Assembly (NCBI GenBank): GCA_003864495.1
Contig: ML133488.1
Span: forward strand, 2,673,193 to 2,737,192
Source of the DNA: Nemopilema nomurai
Taxonomy: Eukaryota; Cnidaria; Scyphozoa; Rhizostomeae; Rhizostomatidae
Length of the DNA stretch: 64,000 nt
Direction: 5' to 3'
The notes below the pieces were generated by a model that searched no databases, was not told the DNA's origin, and saw only the letters and a program-made list of their open reading frames with translations. Position numbers and translations under genes: made by a program. This document shows, in pieces, positions 23,526 to 37,900 of this stretch; within the stretch, counting starts at the first letter, position 1; each line of letters begins with the position of its first letter.

Positions 23526-24139
23526 TCATGGTGGTTTCATTTTCAATATATTAGAAAAAAGTTTCAGCATAAATTTTCTTTCTGGATTCCCTTTCAAACA
23601 AATGAATTCAGCTTCTCGTTGTTGAAGCTTATTGGCGTTTAAGGACGCAATTTTCTCGCTGCAGGTAACTGAAGAGATCTGCTCGGTTGACCTTGACTTT
23701 GAATGGCAGTTGAATTCACTCGTCGTATTATTTTCCATATTTTGTTTTCAAGCAACGTTGAATTTGCTGACAAACATTTTTCCTTCGGCGAATCCACAAT
23801 TGCGTGCCTGAATTATTAATGAGATATTACAATTCATTTGTTTTTAGATGAAATGAGGTCTCTTCTAGGGTTTATTTCTCATTCGTTGCCATGCCAGCCT
23901 CTGACCATGCTCCTAAAAGTATGCCAATGCAAATTCTGTTAAAATGCGCTGATTGTGAGTTGGCTTGCTGACAAAGACTTCCTGAATGCTGACGGTCGTA
24001 GTACCCGAATCGTAGTGGTTTCTCTGGGGAATCAATTGCTTGCTCTGCGGAGGAGCTTCATTCTGCCAAGCAGTTGACAACAGAAGGAGTGGCCTAACTG
24101 TGGCTGCCTTTGAGGGGCTGAAGTCGGAGGATCACGAAG

Positions 24140-27100
24140 ATGGTAGTGCCTACTGATCTGGGAGATCTAGTGGCAGAGAAGAAGTTTTGCCTCAATGGAC
24201 AAGAGCTGAAGGAAGGAACGAAGTCCATTCTTAGTGAGAGCTACAATGTAAAACCTGCAACTTTGAGACCCAATGAAGCTGGAAAGCCAAAAATCAGAGA
24301 AACTTTTGAGGAGACCCCTCTCATTGTTGCTGTAATAACTTACATTGGATATGGAGTTTTGGTTGTTTTTGGCTATTTGAGGGATTTTCTTCGGTACCAT
24401 GGCTTAGAAAAGACAAAGAGTGCTAAAGAAAAAGGCAACAAGGTAAAGCATTGTCGATCAGTAGAAGCCACTCCTATCAACTCGCCTCCTATTAAACGTC
24501 AATGAAACACACCCACTTGTCAGTTTAATGATTCCTAGTCATTCTTTTCTGCTAAGCACGTGCTAATGAAAATATGCAGGCTCTTTGGCTTCGACAAAAG
24601 CACTGTGCTATACTTTTGATACAAGCCTCAAATTGTTACATAAGTTAAGCCGTGATTTCAACCGAGGACTAAAAGTCTGGGATCAAATTCAAGGCGTGAA
24701 GCTTTCCTTAATCAACTATCAATGAAAAACACCGTCGGTAACTTACAACTTTTTTATTTTGAGCCTCTGATCTTGAAATTATAAGAAGACACTTCAATGA
24801 GAAATAAATGTCTGGATATCGAAGACGCAGTTAAACAATGCTTGAACTTTCTTGTACCAAGCAACTTGCTTTGTTTCGATCCGATTTTGCTAAAATGTAA
24901 GTCTTAAGCACAAACATTTTGGTGTAATGGTTTTGGCCTTTTGACTTTGAATAAGTCAGTCCCAGAATAATTTTAAGTTTTATATTAATTGATATACAAG
25001 TAAACTAAGTGGACTTTCTAAAGACGATGTTTATGAAGAGGCCCTTTTCCATTAGATCAAATTTCATTAGATAATCTTAAATCAAAGTCATTGAAAGAGC
25101 TGTTTTTAATAAGTTAGCTGGTGTAATTCATGGCATGTCGATCTGATCTTGCATCCTGAAGGGATCTACAGTCGCTGAGTTTCAAACAAAGTATGTATCA
25201 TCTTTCCTGAAATTGGTTCCAAAAGTTGGAAATATGCCCAAAGGAAGCTAAAAGAAAAACACTTGTGCCACGTTTTATAAAAAAGGTCAATTTGGAATAT
25301 AGACTGTACAATGTTGTATAAGTTAATTTGTACTATGTAAATGAGGCAAAGCAGCTGCATCCAAATTTGATGCAAGACAAGATAGAGCAACCATTTGTTC
25401 AAGGCTGGAGGCACCCAACCTAAATTATAGAGTCACTCTTGAACTTTTAATTTTAATAGTCTCAATAACCGATGACAGTTGCAGTAGCTGGATATATTTT
25501 TGCTTATTTTTTCAACTTATGGAAGCAGATGCATCACTTGCCCTAGTGATTGGAAAGTACCTGTGCTGAAATTAAGAACAGGGAGTTTTATAAGGCTAGC
25601 ACTGAATGGATCTTAAAATAATGTTTTTCTGGCCTTTCCAAGTTTTTCTGAATGTTTAGATTACAAGACAAATATTTGAACATGTGCAATTTAAAAAAAA
25701 ATTTGAAGGTGTGTGTTAAATCATACATATTTAGCATTTCTGGCATGCAATGGTGTGCCATTGAAATTATTTTGGAAGTGGGAAACTAATAGGGATGGAT
25801 TTGTCATCTTCTAAGGATTTTTATTATGTTTCCTATTTTTACTTGAAGGTCTCGATAATATCTTCTTTGCTCCACTTTAGGAAAGTGCTTAGTTCCTTTA
25901 TTGCTCCTTTATTATGCCAGTTTTTCTAAAAACCCCCATAGACAAGAATCACAACTCACAACCATTGTATAGGGTCAGCTATGCATATTTTCCTAACCTC
26001 ATCAAAAAATTGATGTTTGCTTGATTTTCCATGATTTTAATAATTGATGCAACAGTTATCCTTGGTCTCGCAATTCCACCTATTTTAATCTTGATGTCTT
26101 GAAGAGAGTAAAACATGCTTCTTCCTTGTCGTTTTCCTTTATGTTTTCATCAGCCTTTTAATCATGACAGATGGCATCTGATGTCAGAAAAGACTAACTA
26201 TGTAGCTTTGTCTGTGAAGGCTGTGTGATATGAATTAACCAAAGACTAACTAAAATCATATTTGCTATGTACTCTTCAAAAGACCATTCATAATAAGTTT
26301 TTGTGATTTGGTGCGGATAGATCTTGATATGCTACCTAAATATGCTAATAACTGCATGTTCTCGTTTCTTTATGTAATCATTGTTCTTACTTAGAGTTTA
26401 TTTCATATTTAATACAACACTTAATTTACCTGTTAAGCTTCAAGGGAATTTATTTTCAGGGTTTTGTTCCACTTTACTCAGACTTTGAAAGTTTTTACAC
26501 TCGAAACTTGTATATGAGAATAAGAGATTGTTGGAACAGACCAATTGCAAGTGTTCCAGGAGCAGAGATTGATTTACTAGACAGAACGAGTGATGATTAC
26601 AACTGGACATTCAGGTAGCATGCAATTTCAGTTTAGATTGTCAACCTTTTGCTGCTGTCACTAACTTGGCTTCTTTTTCAATTCTCACAAAAAGCGCCTT
26701 TTTGTAAAGTATTGTTTTGTATAAGAAGTTGATTTTTGATGACATTGTCAAAGTTTTGCCTCAAGTGATGGACAAAGCAATTTTTAATATTGTGTTCTGT
26801 CAGCAATTCTAGGAAATAGCTCCAAGTACTGCATCTGAATTCAAAGTTTTTGGGTGTTCATGATGGGCATTGGGCTGGTCTTTAAAAATAATGTGTTCTG
26901 TGGTGCTAATGTCTAAAATGTTTTTATTTCCCCCTTGTAAAGTCACCCTTTTCCCTCGGGTAATTTGAATTTTAATAATTGTAATTCATGCGAACTTTAA
27001 TAACATCAAGTATCCAGCTATACCCTATCTTCCAATAAACAATTTCTTCTTATTTTTAGGTACACTGGGACACAGACAAGAGCCATCAATGTAGGGTCAT

Positions 27101-30100
27101 ATAATTATTTAGGATTTGCAGAGTCTTCAGGAGTGTGTGTGGATAATGCTGAGAATGCAATACACAAAAATGGTGTAGCATTATGTAGCCCAAGACATGA
27201 ATACGGTAGGTACATCTCACCCCCTTTCTTGCTACCTTTGAATCAATCACTGACTTTTCTGTATATGACCTAGTCTTTTTATACAGAAAGTTTCTTCAGT
27301 AGAAGGTTTTTTTTAGCATATTGAGTTAATATTTGTTAAAGATGAACTTCACTTAAAAAACAGCAGAAAGATTGCACCAAAAACATATATTGGGGACAAT
27401 TTTCAAGTTTTTGTGTATGCTAGATTGTGAGTGTTTTCTGTATGTAAAATGATCTGGTATATGTTTTGGGATTTCCAGGTGTAACACAAATGCATAAAGA
27501 GTTAGAAAAGACTGTGGCGAAATTTTTACGAAAGCCAGATGCAATATGTTTTGGCATGGGCTTTGCAACCAACTCAACTTGTATACCAACTATCATTGGA
27601 CCAGGCTGTGTAATTGTCAGCGATGAGTTGAATCACGCATCTTTGGTCCTTGGTGCACGACTTTCTGGTGCTAAAATACGAGTTTTCAAACACAATGGTA
27701 GGCATTCATTGTGGCTTGTTTATGTTTCTTTTATCTTGAGAGATTTTTTAACAGGAAGATTTCTCCTGACGCAGATAAAGGAACGCGGAAAAAGCTAAGC
27801 TTCATTTCCGCAAAACACAGACCTTCTCTTTCTATGAAAAAATCATTTAAAACCAGCTATATTGAATTCCTCCCTCCAAACCAGTAGATTTTTTCAAGAG
27901 AAATTGAACCTATTAAATGTTTTAATGGATGTTGAAGCCTCTGACTGTTTACAGTTTAGTATCAAAATGCTAGTCATGAAAAAAATTTTTAAGCTTTTAT
28001 TTGTGATTAAAATGTCATATTTTAGATATGAAGCAGCTTGAGGCAGTGTTGCGTGATCTTATTATCCAAGGCCAACCTCGAACACATAGGCCCTGGAAGA
28101 AAATAATCATTATTGTTGAAGGGATATACAGCATGGAAGGGTCAATTGTCAAGCTGCCTGAAGTAGTTGCTTTGAAAAAGAAGTACAAGGTAATTAATTC
28201 TCATAGTATTTTTAGGATGATGTCATACCTAACTGTGTTTGAAATTTGTTTGGTCATTTAAATTTTGTCGCAAAAATGATTGGATGGTAATTATAGCACG
28301 GTTACTGTGTCAGCAAAAGGTTTACAGTATCAGTTTTGGATATTCACTAATGTTTCTTCGACCGTGTTGCATAGATAATGAGCATTAAACAAATGTATTG
28401 TATACTCCAATAGAAAAGCTATCGCTAGTAGGATCAATGGTAATACACCTATGTGTAATACCTCACTTGATCTGCTTAAATTCGTTAAAATCAATGCAAA
28501 GCAATCTGATGACGCCATTGATGACGCAAACTGAATCGATCTAGCGATATCACCAAATTTTACGGACTGAATTTGTCTAAAAAGGCCTGTAGCCTAATAT
28601 TCTTTTTGAAACAGCTGCTTTATAAACAGGCGAATTATTTTAAAGGCATACCTGTATCTGGATGAGGCGCACAGTATTGGGGCTCTTGGATATGAAGGCA
28701 GAGGCGTAGCTGATTATTTTGGTGTTGACACGAGAGACATCGATTTGATGATGGGAACATTCACTAAAAGTTTTGGTGCAGCTGGTGGATATATTGCTGC
28801 AAACAGGGTGAGTGGAACACTAGTTGTTGCTTGAACTTCTACGAGGCTTTATTCGTGTCTGATGCATTGCTGGTACATTATCAGCTAGATGGCCCATAGT
28901 GTTCAAGTATGGTCTATTTGGTAATTTGATGTTAAGCTGTACTTCTCCATCGCAGGATATCATCAATCACATCAGAGCTACGTCACACAGTGCAGCCTAT
29001 GCATCGACCATAGCTCCGCCAGTCATTGAACAAATTGTCACATCAATGAGGATTATCATGGGCGAAGATGGAACAAACGAAGGTAAGAAGTTCAGCCAGG
29101 CAAAATTGCAAAAAATAGTATTCGTTCTTTCTCAGTTTCATTTCAGTTTCACTGTCCATGTGATAGCTTTGTGGTAGTCCTCCGAAGGGCCAAGTAGCGA
29201 CTAAATCATTAGTATAGTTAGCTCATTGCCTCCTTCATACACAGAAAACCGTCTCCAGAGCAAGTGTCCTTACTGACAACCATTTTGCTTGCTTGTTTTC
29301 GGGCTATCGTTCTGCCTTTCAGTCTATGGCTTTTGTCTTCAAAGTTTTTAGAATTTGTACCGCATACCAACTTTACCTTGTTCGGTGATGTAATGTTAAA
29401 CTGCCAGGTAGCAAAGAAAGAAAATCTAATTTTTGCTGTAAACAGTCGGTTTGTCGAATGACAGCCTTAGTCTAATCCCCAACATTCTTGCTTAATTTCC
29501 CGACCCTTCTTTCTCTACATATTTATACCATTTCGCCATGTCATTCTCCATGCACCTTTAAATTTCTACAGCTATCTATTCTACAAAATTTAGTTGAAAA
29601 AAGAGAACCCAATTTATTGGACTGATTTACATGAATAAATTCAAAAATAAGCAAGAATATCTATGCCTTGGAAATATGTATATATAATTTTGGCTTTTAA
29701 AAGAGGTGTTGCTTTATGCCTGAATTGCATAAAGCACTTCATGGGTAAGGCGTAAGGAACTGTCCATACCACCATCAAGTAAGATGAGAAAGGAGAAGAA
29801 TATTTTCTCGTTACTCCTGATAAGAATAATTCTCCTACGAAGGGGACTGGCTTGAAGGAAAAGCCCAAGGACTGGCTTGAAGGAAAAGCCCAACCGTTAG
29901 ATAAGCTGGTTAAAATTGTTCATGAGTAACTGCCTTTCATGACTGTGGATAAGTTTAGTATGGTCATCTGCCTGTATTGCGTAGTCTCTACTACATATAT
30001 TGCCTCACCACACCAAGCAGCTTTTGCATTGCCAGTTCCCCTTGCTAGGATCACTGGATTTCTCCTTTTAATAGCTCAAATGTCCTTGCTGTTATTTAAC

Positions 30101-31899
30101 GCCCAACTTCTCTATTGATTCCTGATCAGCTGTAGCAATTTTGTTATGGGGGTTTTTACTTTTCCAACCATTATCACACCTTTTCAAATTTTGCTTTGTT
30201 TTTTCAGGACAGCGAAGATTGCAAAAGCTGCGAGTCAACTGCAGGTAGTTATGTTGTAATTATGACTAGGCCTGTGCTGGTTTACGATTTGCTTTGATGT
30301 TGCAATTTAACTAGATTCAATTTACTTTTCATTAAGGGCACTTGTTAAGTACACATTTGATCAACAGTAAGCTCTAATGGCGAGTTACTTTGCAGTCACT
30401 TTAATTGTGTATTATTCTAAATTAGTTTGTTATTTTGGTAGCAGATTGTTTTTGGGTATTGAAAATATCTGAAAATATTTTCGATTAAATAGTCAGTAAC
30501 ATGAAGATATGCAACACCTCTCTTGTATAATAACGTAGCCTAACCCCTTCATTTTTAGATTCCCTTACCTTTTTTTATTGAAATTATTGAAAATCTAGCC
30601 TAGGTCCAAATCATCGCTGGATAATTTTCGTTTTCCTATGCCGGCTTCTTGGTGTTACATACTCCAAGCTTATGCAAAATCATCTTCGGTCCTTTCACTC
30701 CTGAATGAATTTGTCGACAATTCATTGATGGCGCGTTGGCTATTTAATTGTAGGTATTTTCGCCAGAAGGTTCAGGAGATGGGATTTATCATTTATGGTC
30801 ATGACGATTCGCCTGTTGTTCCGGTGCTTCTATACATGCCTGCGAAAATTGCGTGAGTAAAGTTATGATGTCTCCAATCACTACAATAGTCTTTTTACCT
30901 ATACTAGACGATCTTGATGATCAAAATGTATAGAAAGTTGTTTTAGTTTGTTCAAAATTCAGGCAATTTTCACTTTTTTGATGTTAATCTTATTTTTGTC
31001 AACTGTTTTTGAAGGGTTTTAATCATGTTGGCGGCCCTATTTTATTAATCGTATTTTTGTCAACTGTTTTCGAAGATTTGTAATCATAATGGCGGTCCTT
31101 GTTTGTAGTGCATTCAGCCGAGAAATGCTGAAGAGGAACGTTGCTGTTGTTGTTGTTGGGTTCCCTGCCACACCCATTATCGAATCCCGCGCAAGATTTT
31201 GTCTTTCTGCTGGTCACACATCAGAAATGCTTGATAAGGTATGTATAAAAATATTTCTTCACAACTTCAAGTAGCACGTTTGTACGATATGCTATGACGT
31301 AGCACAGTCTGCATTCCAAAGCAAAACTATTCTAAGGAGTTTATCTGTGTCTTTTGTACGTGTAATAGTTAACAGTATAAAGGCCAATTTGGACACAAGA
31401 ACTTTCAAGCATCTTTTCGCTTATCTTCTTTGCTAAGCACCTATTTCCTTACTTTTGATTCAGAACGATCCTCGGTATCTTGAGAATCATAAACAATTTT
31501 TTTGTCATTCTTGCTGTTCAATTCTAGCTGATGCTCTGTATCTTCTCTGCGTCTTTATTTTTGACAACAAAGTGGCATGTGAAGAATTTTCGTCAAATAT
31601 CTGCTGGAATTAAATTGTATTACAGTCTAAATGAATTTTTAGGGTAGTTTTGATTTATTTTGGAATTGTTTCGTTACACTATTTTTCATCCCGGCTAAAT
31701 CTTGTGTGTTTGTCAGTCATGGGTGCCCACGGTTTTTTACTCAACTGTGACAAATGATCTCCACATTTGCACCACCCAGGTCCTCTCTGCCCTTGACGAG
31801 GTTGGTGATGTTCTGCAGCTGAAGTACTCGGCTCTCAATCCTGCGCGGCCACTTTCGCTGGCAAATGGCATCGAAGACGAGAAGAAGAAAGAACGGTGA
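24140..31899 (+). CDS. SPTLC2: Serine palmitoyltransferase subunit 2 (long-chain base biosynthesis)
   Basis: PLP-dependent enzyme of the ER membrane that condenses L-serine with palmitoyl-CoA to 3-ketosphinganine, the first step of sphingolipid synthesis; works with SPTLC1. Exons: 24140-24442, 26460-26614, 27060-27205, 27479-27697, 28026-28189, 28646-28807, 28956-29082, 30208-30244, 30754-30852, 31109-31238, 31780-31899 (TGA), all in phase, 553 residues, close to the vertebrate length. [19 protein letters not shown] at about 56-74 matches the family's N-terminal membrane helix. Later motifs are [41 protein letters not shown] and [14 protein letters not shown], whose Lys (about residue 370) would bind PLP, then [20 protein letters not shown]. 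The start is the first ATG of the exon and gives the expected N-terminal spacing. SPTLC3 is a vertebrate paralogue, so SPTLC2/3 is the ancestral assignment. Confidence 0.96.
29844..29893. repeat. Two-copy 25-bp tandem repeat in SPTLC2 intron
   Basis: GGACTGGCTTGAAGGAAAAG followed by CCCAA is exactly duplicated head to tail. A small recent slippage duplication. Confidence 0.95.
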
Positions 31900-34800
31900 C
31901 GGGTGGGGGATAGTGAGCAATGCGCTCAAAGGCTGTCACAAAGCCCCGATGTACCATTTCAATGACACTAAAGCAAATTTTTATTCGCTGTGAAGCCAGT
32001 TGTATACTAAGTAAAGCTTTGAGCGCCCTATAACCAACGATATTAGCTCATATCTCCCAAAGGGTATGGTTGCCAGCTGGAGAGACGTTTTGTCGAGACA
32101 TTAAGCTGAAACCTGTTTGTTACTCACCCCTTTTCTCTTTAATACATTGATTTTAAGAGCTTCCTGCTCACAATCATATTGGGATTGCAATACCCCGGGC
32201 CCTGTGCAACAGTTCTTTAATCTTTGGGGTTTTGTACCTTCGATATCGTATGGTATCTTCCTTTTCGTTTTCCATCTGTTTTTCAGGATTATCGAATAAC
32301 TATTCTAAGCATCGATTTAAGTTAAGAAATCCTCGCCAGATTCGCTGCTGTTTTGTTAGTGATATTGTGCTGAGTGCTACGAAAATATGACAACGGTTAT
32401 GGTAACAAGAAAAGTAGTTTTGGCTTGTTTTTTATAATTTTTCATCTCAAGTGTTACGATTTTTCATAAGTTTATTACGGCCTTTCGCCAACTGGCCATG
32501 TTAAACGCGTCATCATCTGTTCTAGATATTTAAGTAATAAACGGTTCTCTGTGTGCCTTCAAAGAAAATTAACCTTTTCCAGGGTATTTAATTTAGTGTG
32601 TTAGCTAACAAGTAAGTATGAGTAGAGTTTATAATCCGTCTTATCAAATAGGTTCTATTTGCAAGTTTTGCATTTCCATTTACTTGATCATTATCTACAT
32701 ACCATACATTCAACTTTTATTTCCGGGAAACACGAATGCGGAATTCCGTTCCCAAAAAGCCTTGCGAGACGATTTTTATAACCAGTCATTGCCTCTTCGG
32801 AGTAGCGTTTGTATGTACCTCAAGCATTATTTGCGCGGGGGTTTCCCCATTGGTTTTTCAACTTATACTTATTTTGTATCGTCGTTAGAACAGGAATTTC
32901 ATTTTGGAAAGGTAATATCGGAAATGTTTCATGAAAGAAAGTCGCTGAAAAATTAGTACCTGTACTGTTTTTTCTACCTTTTATAATATTAGTTTTTAAT
33001 GTTTTATAACTCCCCCTTTGCAGTGTTTGGATTTAAGAAGAACAAGTTTTCCGCATTAAGACCATGGCACTGTAATTAGTCATGGTCATGTGACGTATAT
33101 TGATTATTGGTATATTGGTATTGCAAAGCCCAAATACGAAACCAACATTAGGCTCATAAAGTTAAGCAATAGGTGATCCTACACTGAGGGTTTATAACTC
33201 ATAAGTTTCGGGGGAAGTCTTCTAACCTCGCTTAATTGTTGCCCAGTTTTGGTTTTGCATTTGTCTTCCGTGCCGCTGACTAGCAATGGAAACAGGCTTC
33301 CGATGATATTTGCTTTGTAAATCGACAGCTATTGGAATGAATGATTTTCTGTGTGAAATTGACAACAGAGCGTCGCGAGAGGAAAAAACAGGTTAGCAAG
33401 TAACGTACCATGCAGGCTCGTGTGTTAGAACAGTGAAGAGAATAATGAAGGTATTGGACAGTGGGTGTTGGAAAGAAGGGGGTTGGGGAGGAGGGTGTTG
33501 CAAGTGAATTGGGAGGAGGAGCTGGAGAGAATTTGGAATGGATGACCTGTTGATCAGTCAATTCATCTAATCATCTCATTTATTTACAGAGATGAAACGT
33601 AACATATAGGCTAGGTTTTCTGTTAGGTATAATTGGATGGGGCTATTTGTACGTATAGATCATGAGGTGCCTTCTCATTTGCATCAGGTGAAATTTTCCC
33701 TCTCCCCCTTGCTATCTGCTGTTTTCGTTGAAGTCTCCATTTTTTCATTCCACTTGCATTTCAATATAAGCAACCAAATTCATCACTTCCAGGAAGCTCT
33801 TTCTGTTAGTTAGGAACTTTTCCTGTTTGCAAATTTGTGTCTCCATAATAAAATAAACAAACCAGCAGTCTATAGACATATGAATATTTGCCATCTACAA
33901 TTGAGTAGGGCTGTTACCCCTCATGTGTTATCATTTTTCAAGCAACTGGCGCCTAAAGAGTACCCCTCTCTATCACATTCAATGTGTGGCATTCGATAGA
34001 ATTTTCGTTTCTGCTCAATTTCACTAAAGCAGCTGCCTCTAATGGCGAGACGCGGTTCGTAAGAAGTTCGTGATAAATTTTTAATGGTTTTATTTCAGCT
34101 AATTGTGCAGGTCACGAAAATACTTAACGAAACTGCAGGAGGTGAACCTTCATAGGAAGTTATTGGTTAGGACACAAGAATGTACCCAGCAATTAAGTCG
34201 CATTTTTTCCCAAATTACCTCACTCAAGTATTCTTTGCCTGTATTCTGTGTGCATGTAGGAGGTTAATTCAAAAGATTTGCCCCATCTCTTAAAAGCTGC
34301 CACCCCAAGACCCCCGTCATAGCTACTGTAACCTTATACTTAGCACATGACCGCGATGAAATCGACACAACCTGCACACGAGGTGTGTTCGCATGCTGCT
34401 GTTGTTATGGTGACTCTAACGGCAGGTCAATAGTGATTGCTAAAAGTGAAGACCAAAGATCATTATTTTCGGAAAAACTAGAGGAGGGCATGACTTCTCA
34501 CAAAGACGTTCGCAGCAGTTTCGTTTCGTAATAATGATCGTGCCTTCAAGACCTTCACGTGAAATAATTTTGTTCTATAAAGAGCTGAACAACGCACTCA
34601 GGTGACCGAATATTCATATTAAAGGCCGTTAAGCCAGTAATTTGTTTTTCCTACTAACTATAAAAAATCTTTTAAGAATCCCCGCTTGGCGAATTAATAA
34701 ATACGCAAAGTGAAATCTAACTGCGAAATCTTGCCATTGATATATGTTATTCTTCACTACAATATGAGATCAACTGGGGATTGTCGCCACAACTATGCTT

Positions 34801-34986
34801 ATTGTGTTGAATTGATTTGTATTACAAAGGAGAACATGGAATGGTCTGCCAACCAAATCACTTATTCTGTTCCCTCGAATAACTTGTTGTGAGGGGAAAC
34901 CGCAGTGGCGAGCAAGGAAATCTGCCATGTCAACTTGTTTTTTATCGTAATCTGTCGAATACTTGTTTACTGTCAAGCTTCAAAAC
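31900..34986. other. Intergenic spacer between SPTLC2 and the DUF4706 gene
   Basis: Contains the SPTLC2 3' UTR (an AATAAA-like TAATAAAC near 32536 is a weak candidate signal), a G/A-rich tract near 33420-33540, and the DUF4706 leader just before 34987, with a short upstream open frame starting at ATG 34927 (seven codons). No further gene is supported. Confidence 0.5.
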
Positions 34987-37900
34987 ATGAGAAAAAAGGC
35001 AGAAAAATCTTCAGCCTGCTCGAGTAGGGAGGCCGCTTCGTGCGAGACAGCTCCGCAGACAGACACAAAACGCCGAAAAACTCGAGCAATGGCCGTGCTG
35101 GGCGAGTATATGAGATATTTTGGCGGAGTAAACAGTTTGTACAGGAATATAGTACAGAGACAAGGAGAGGTTTTGACTAAACACGGCAGAAACGGATGGA
35201 GGACGCTCTCGCAGAATGATCAAGATCGAGCATTCGATAATCATATTGTCAACAAATTTGTAGCACATGAGAACTGGAGTGCAGAAGATGTAAATGGAAC
35301 GAATTCTAACGAAAGTAGTTCATGTGGGTCGAAGCCACGAGTAAGGCGAGACAGCCTGCATTCATTAACGGTGAGGCGTCTTAATTATTATGAACGTCAT
35401 ATTTCCATAAATCGTTTATTGCGAGAAATAGGCCATTTTTGCAAGACCGCATATTGAAGTTTCGTATTTGCTTACAAGGATTAAAGTTGGCTAAGAATAA
35501 CTTGTCGGGAAACGACCGAAAATGTCATCCGATTTATTCGTTTGAATGCGAAGGCTTACTAGATTTAAAAAAGGCGGTGAAGCTTTTCACAAAACATTTC
35601 ATGGCTCTTGGATAAGAAGCGAAAGGCTACAGTTTCATTTATTGCAATTGTTTTGAAAAGCTGTACCCAGGATAACCTGGGATAAAGTGATATTTACACT
35701 TAAAGCAGTCGTCATTCTCTGGGCGGAGGCGCGAAAAGTTCAGGGCATTTAGGCACGTGCATGATTTTGCGGAACAACCTTTATAATTTAAATGATTTTT
35801 CATAGTAATAGGTCTGAAAAGAAAATGCAAAGCCAATTTTCTTCCCTAAATTGTTTTGAAAGGAGCACTTTATCCGCCCGAAACAAAAGAAATAACGTTG
35901 GATAGAAAGCACGCTCGTTTTTGCTTCCAGCTGCAGGTTGTTTTATCAAAAGATTCCTTTACATCAAGAAAATATGTAATAGGATACTTCTTTGACCTAT
36001 CCCCAGCCCCCAGGAAGTAAATAAGCTTTTATAAGCAAGCATCACGGGTGCGTCATAGTTAACGGTTTCCCTAGAGAGTAAAATGCTGACGCAATTTGCA
36101 CCCGGTCTGATGTGTGTTTTAAGCCTCTTTTGCAAGGGTCCGGATGCTCTGAAATAACTTGAATTGCTACTTAGGCCATGTCAGCGTCACAGTTTCCCTT
36201 CTCCTCCACACTCGTCCGTGCACGAATCGAAGCTACCGATTCCAGAAGACGATTACGTTTTTCTTGGCTGAAGCACTGCATTTTGAGTATTAATTTCGCA
36301 TACGATGTAATTATAATGATTCTTTATCTGAAAAAGTTCTCCCGGCGAAACAGAAAAAACAAACCTCCCTTAACTGAAACTTTAGAGATGAATGTACAGC
36401 CCACATTAACGAAAATCCGAAGAAGGTAAACAACATCCAATGTTTAAGTATAGTTATTTGCCTTGAAAATTTCCCTGGTAACATTGGTACAATAGCTTTG
36501 AGAAGAAATCCACCCACCTTTCAGTTTGTATTGCTGTTATCGTACACAGAAAGACCCTTCTTTTATTAGACCAAACTATTATTCAGCCTATGCCCCATAC
36601 AATTCTTTAATAATTATTAGCAATACGGTAATAGTCTTTCTTCTAACAACACACACAGCACTGATGCTAGCCCTAGGGAGGCTGTTTGTTATTCTATGAT
36701 TACTCCGTGAATCATCATCATACATAAATAGACCATAATGTCCATTCCTTCCCTTCCTGTAGCAGATCATGACCTTTCGTTTTGGCTGTTCCACTTCTTG
36801 TCACGTAAAAGTAGCTAGGTAACATTTTCGAAACGATTCGGTGCAGACGATAAGGCAGATTCAACGGACACAGAGCTACTTTCTAATTCTTTGTAATGTA
36901 TTCCGAGAAGAAGTGGATATAGATAGTAAAATGGCGCTTGCATGATTACTATGTATTACCGCTGGACAGTGGCTTATTTGTCAAGAGAAGCGAAACAGAC
37001 TGAAGATAATAGATTTGTTAAATGAATAGAGATTTATGTTACATTCTTGTCCTTTGTTTGCCAGAACAACTTTCAAAATCAGCGTAAATCGCCTTTCTAT
37101 TTGGCGTACAAGCCAAAACGTGTTCCTAGATGCGGAAGAGAGTAGGAAAATTTGGCCCCTTGAAACTTTCAGGAACTGCACTAAAAACAAATTTCAAAGT
37201 ATTTAAGGAAGATAATGCCCTGCATTCGAGGCTAACCAATCATGACTCGAGTATACCATTGATTTAATCAATCATTTAGTCATTTAGGATAATAGCTTCA
37301 AATAGGACGCAATAAAGAATGGCCTAATCATAACTCTGGTTTCAGCGAGCCATTGGTGCACAAAGGACCAACGAGCCCAGACACCGATGTGCTCAACGAA
37401 ACATTTGTCATGCAACATTTTCCCCATCTTTCTGGTGATATTTTAGCAAAGTTTATGTCCGTAAAGAAACCACCATTTTATCTGAGTCATTTCTGCGATT
37501 AATTGAACTTCGGCTTTATAATGTCATAATGCTGTATTATGTTCTTTAATGTAATGCATGGAGCTATAAACGACAAACGTTCAGTGTCCAGTAATCAGTA
37601 GCTAAGACTGAACATTTGCATTCAGTGCATTCTTGTATCTTCCCTTTTCCAGGAATTCGAGTGCATAGATGGTTTCAGCGGGCCATTCTCATGGAGATCA
37701 AAGGTAATTTTACTGACGATGACCTTGTATCACTTTGCGTCTTTGAGTCTTTCTCACAGACAGTCGTTCAATTACTCGTTGTTCGGAGTTGCTTGTCAAC
37801 ATTGTTAACCGCCGAGGGTTTGTTCGCGCCTAAGGACTTGACTAGGGCTTTAGCTTCTTTCATCTGTCGTGTATCGGTTCCATTGCTTCAATTCGACTCC

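Larger units (their letters stand above)
22301..24139. other. Intergenic spacer with 3' UTR, repeat copy C and SPTLC2 5' UTR
   Basis: Contains the tail of the preceding gene, a dispersed-repeat copy near 22855-22990, a direct duplication at 23432-23525, and, from about 24030, somewhat more GC-rich sequence that probably is the SPTLC2 promoter/leader. No other gene seen. Confidence 0.5.

Noticed and set aside
28330..28560. Possible MITE with TCGCTAG/CTAGCGA ends in an SPTLC2 intron
   Set aside because: The inverted match is only about seven bases and no target duplication is visible.
33420..33545. G-rich tract as a possible G-quadruplex
   Set aside because: G-runs are separated by loops longer than the usual limit; reported only as composition.
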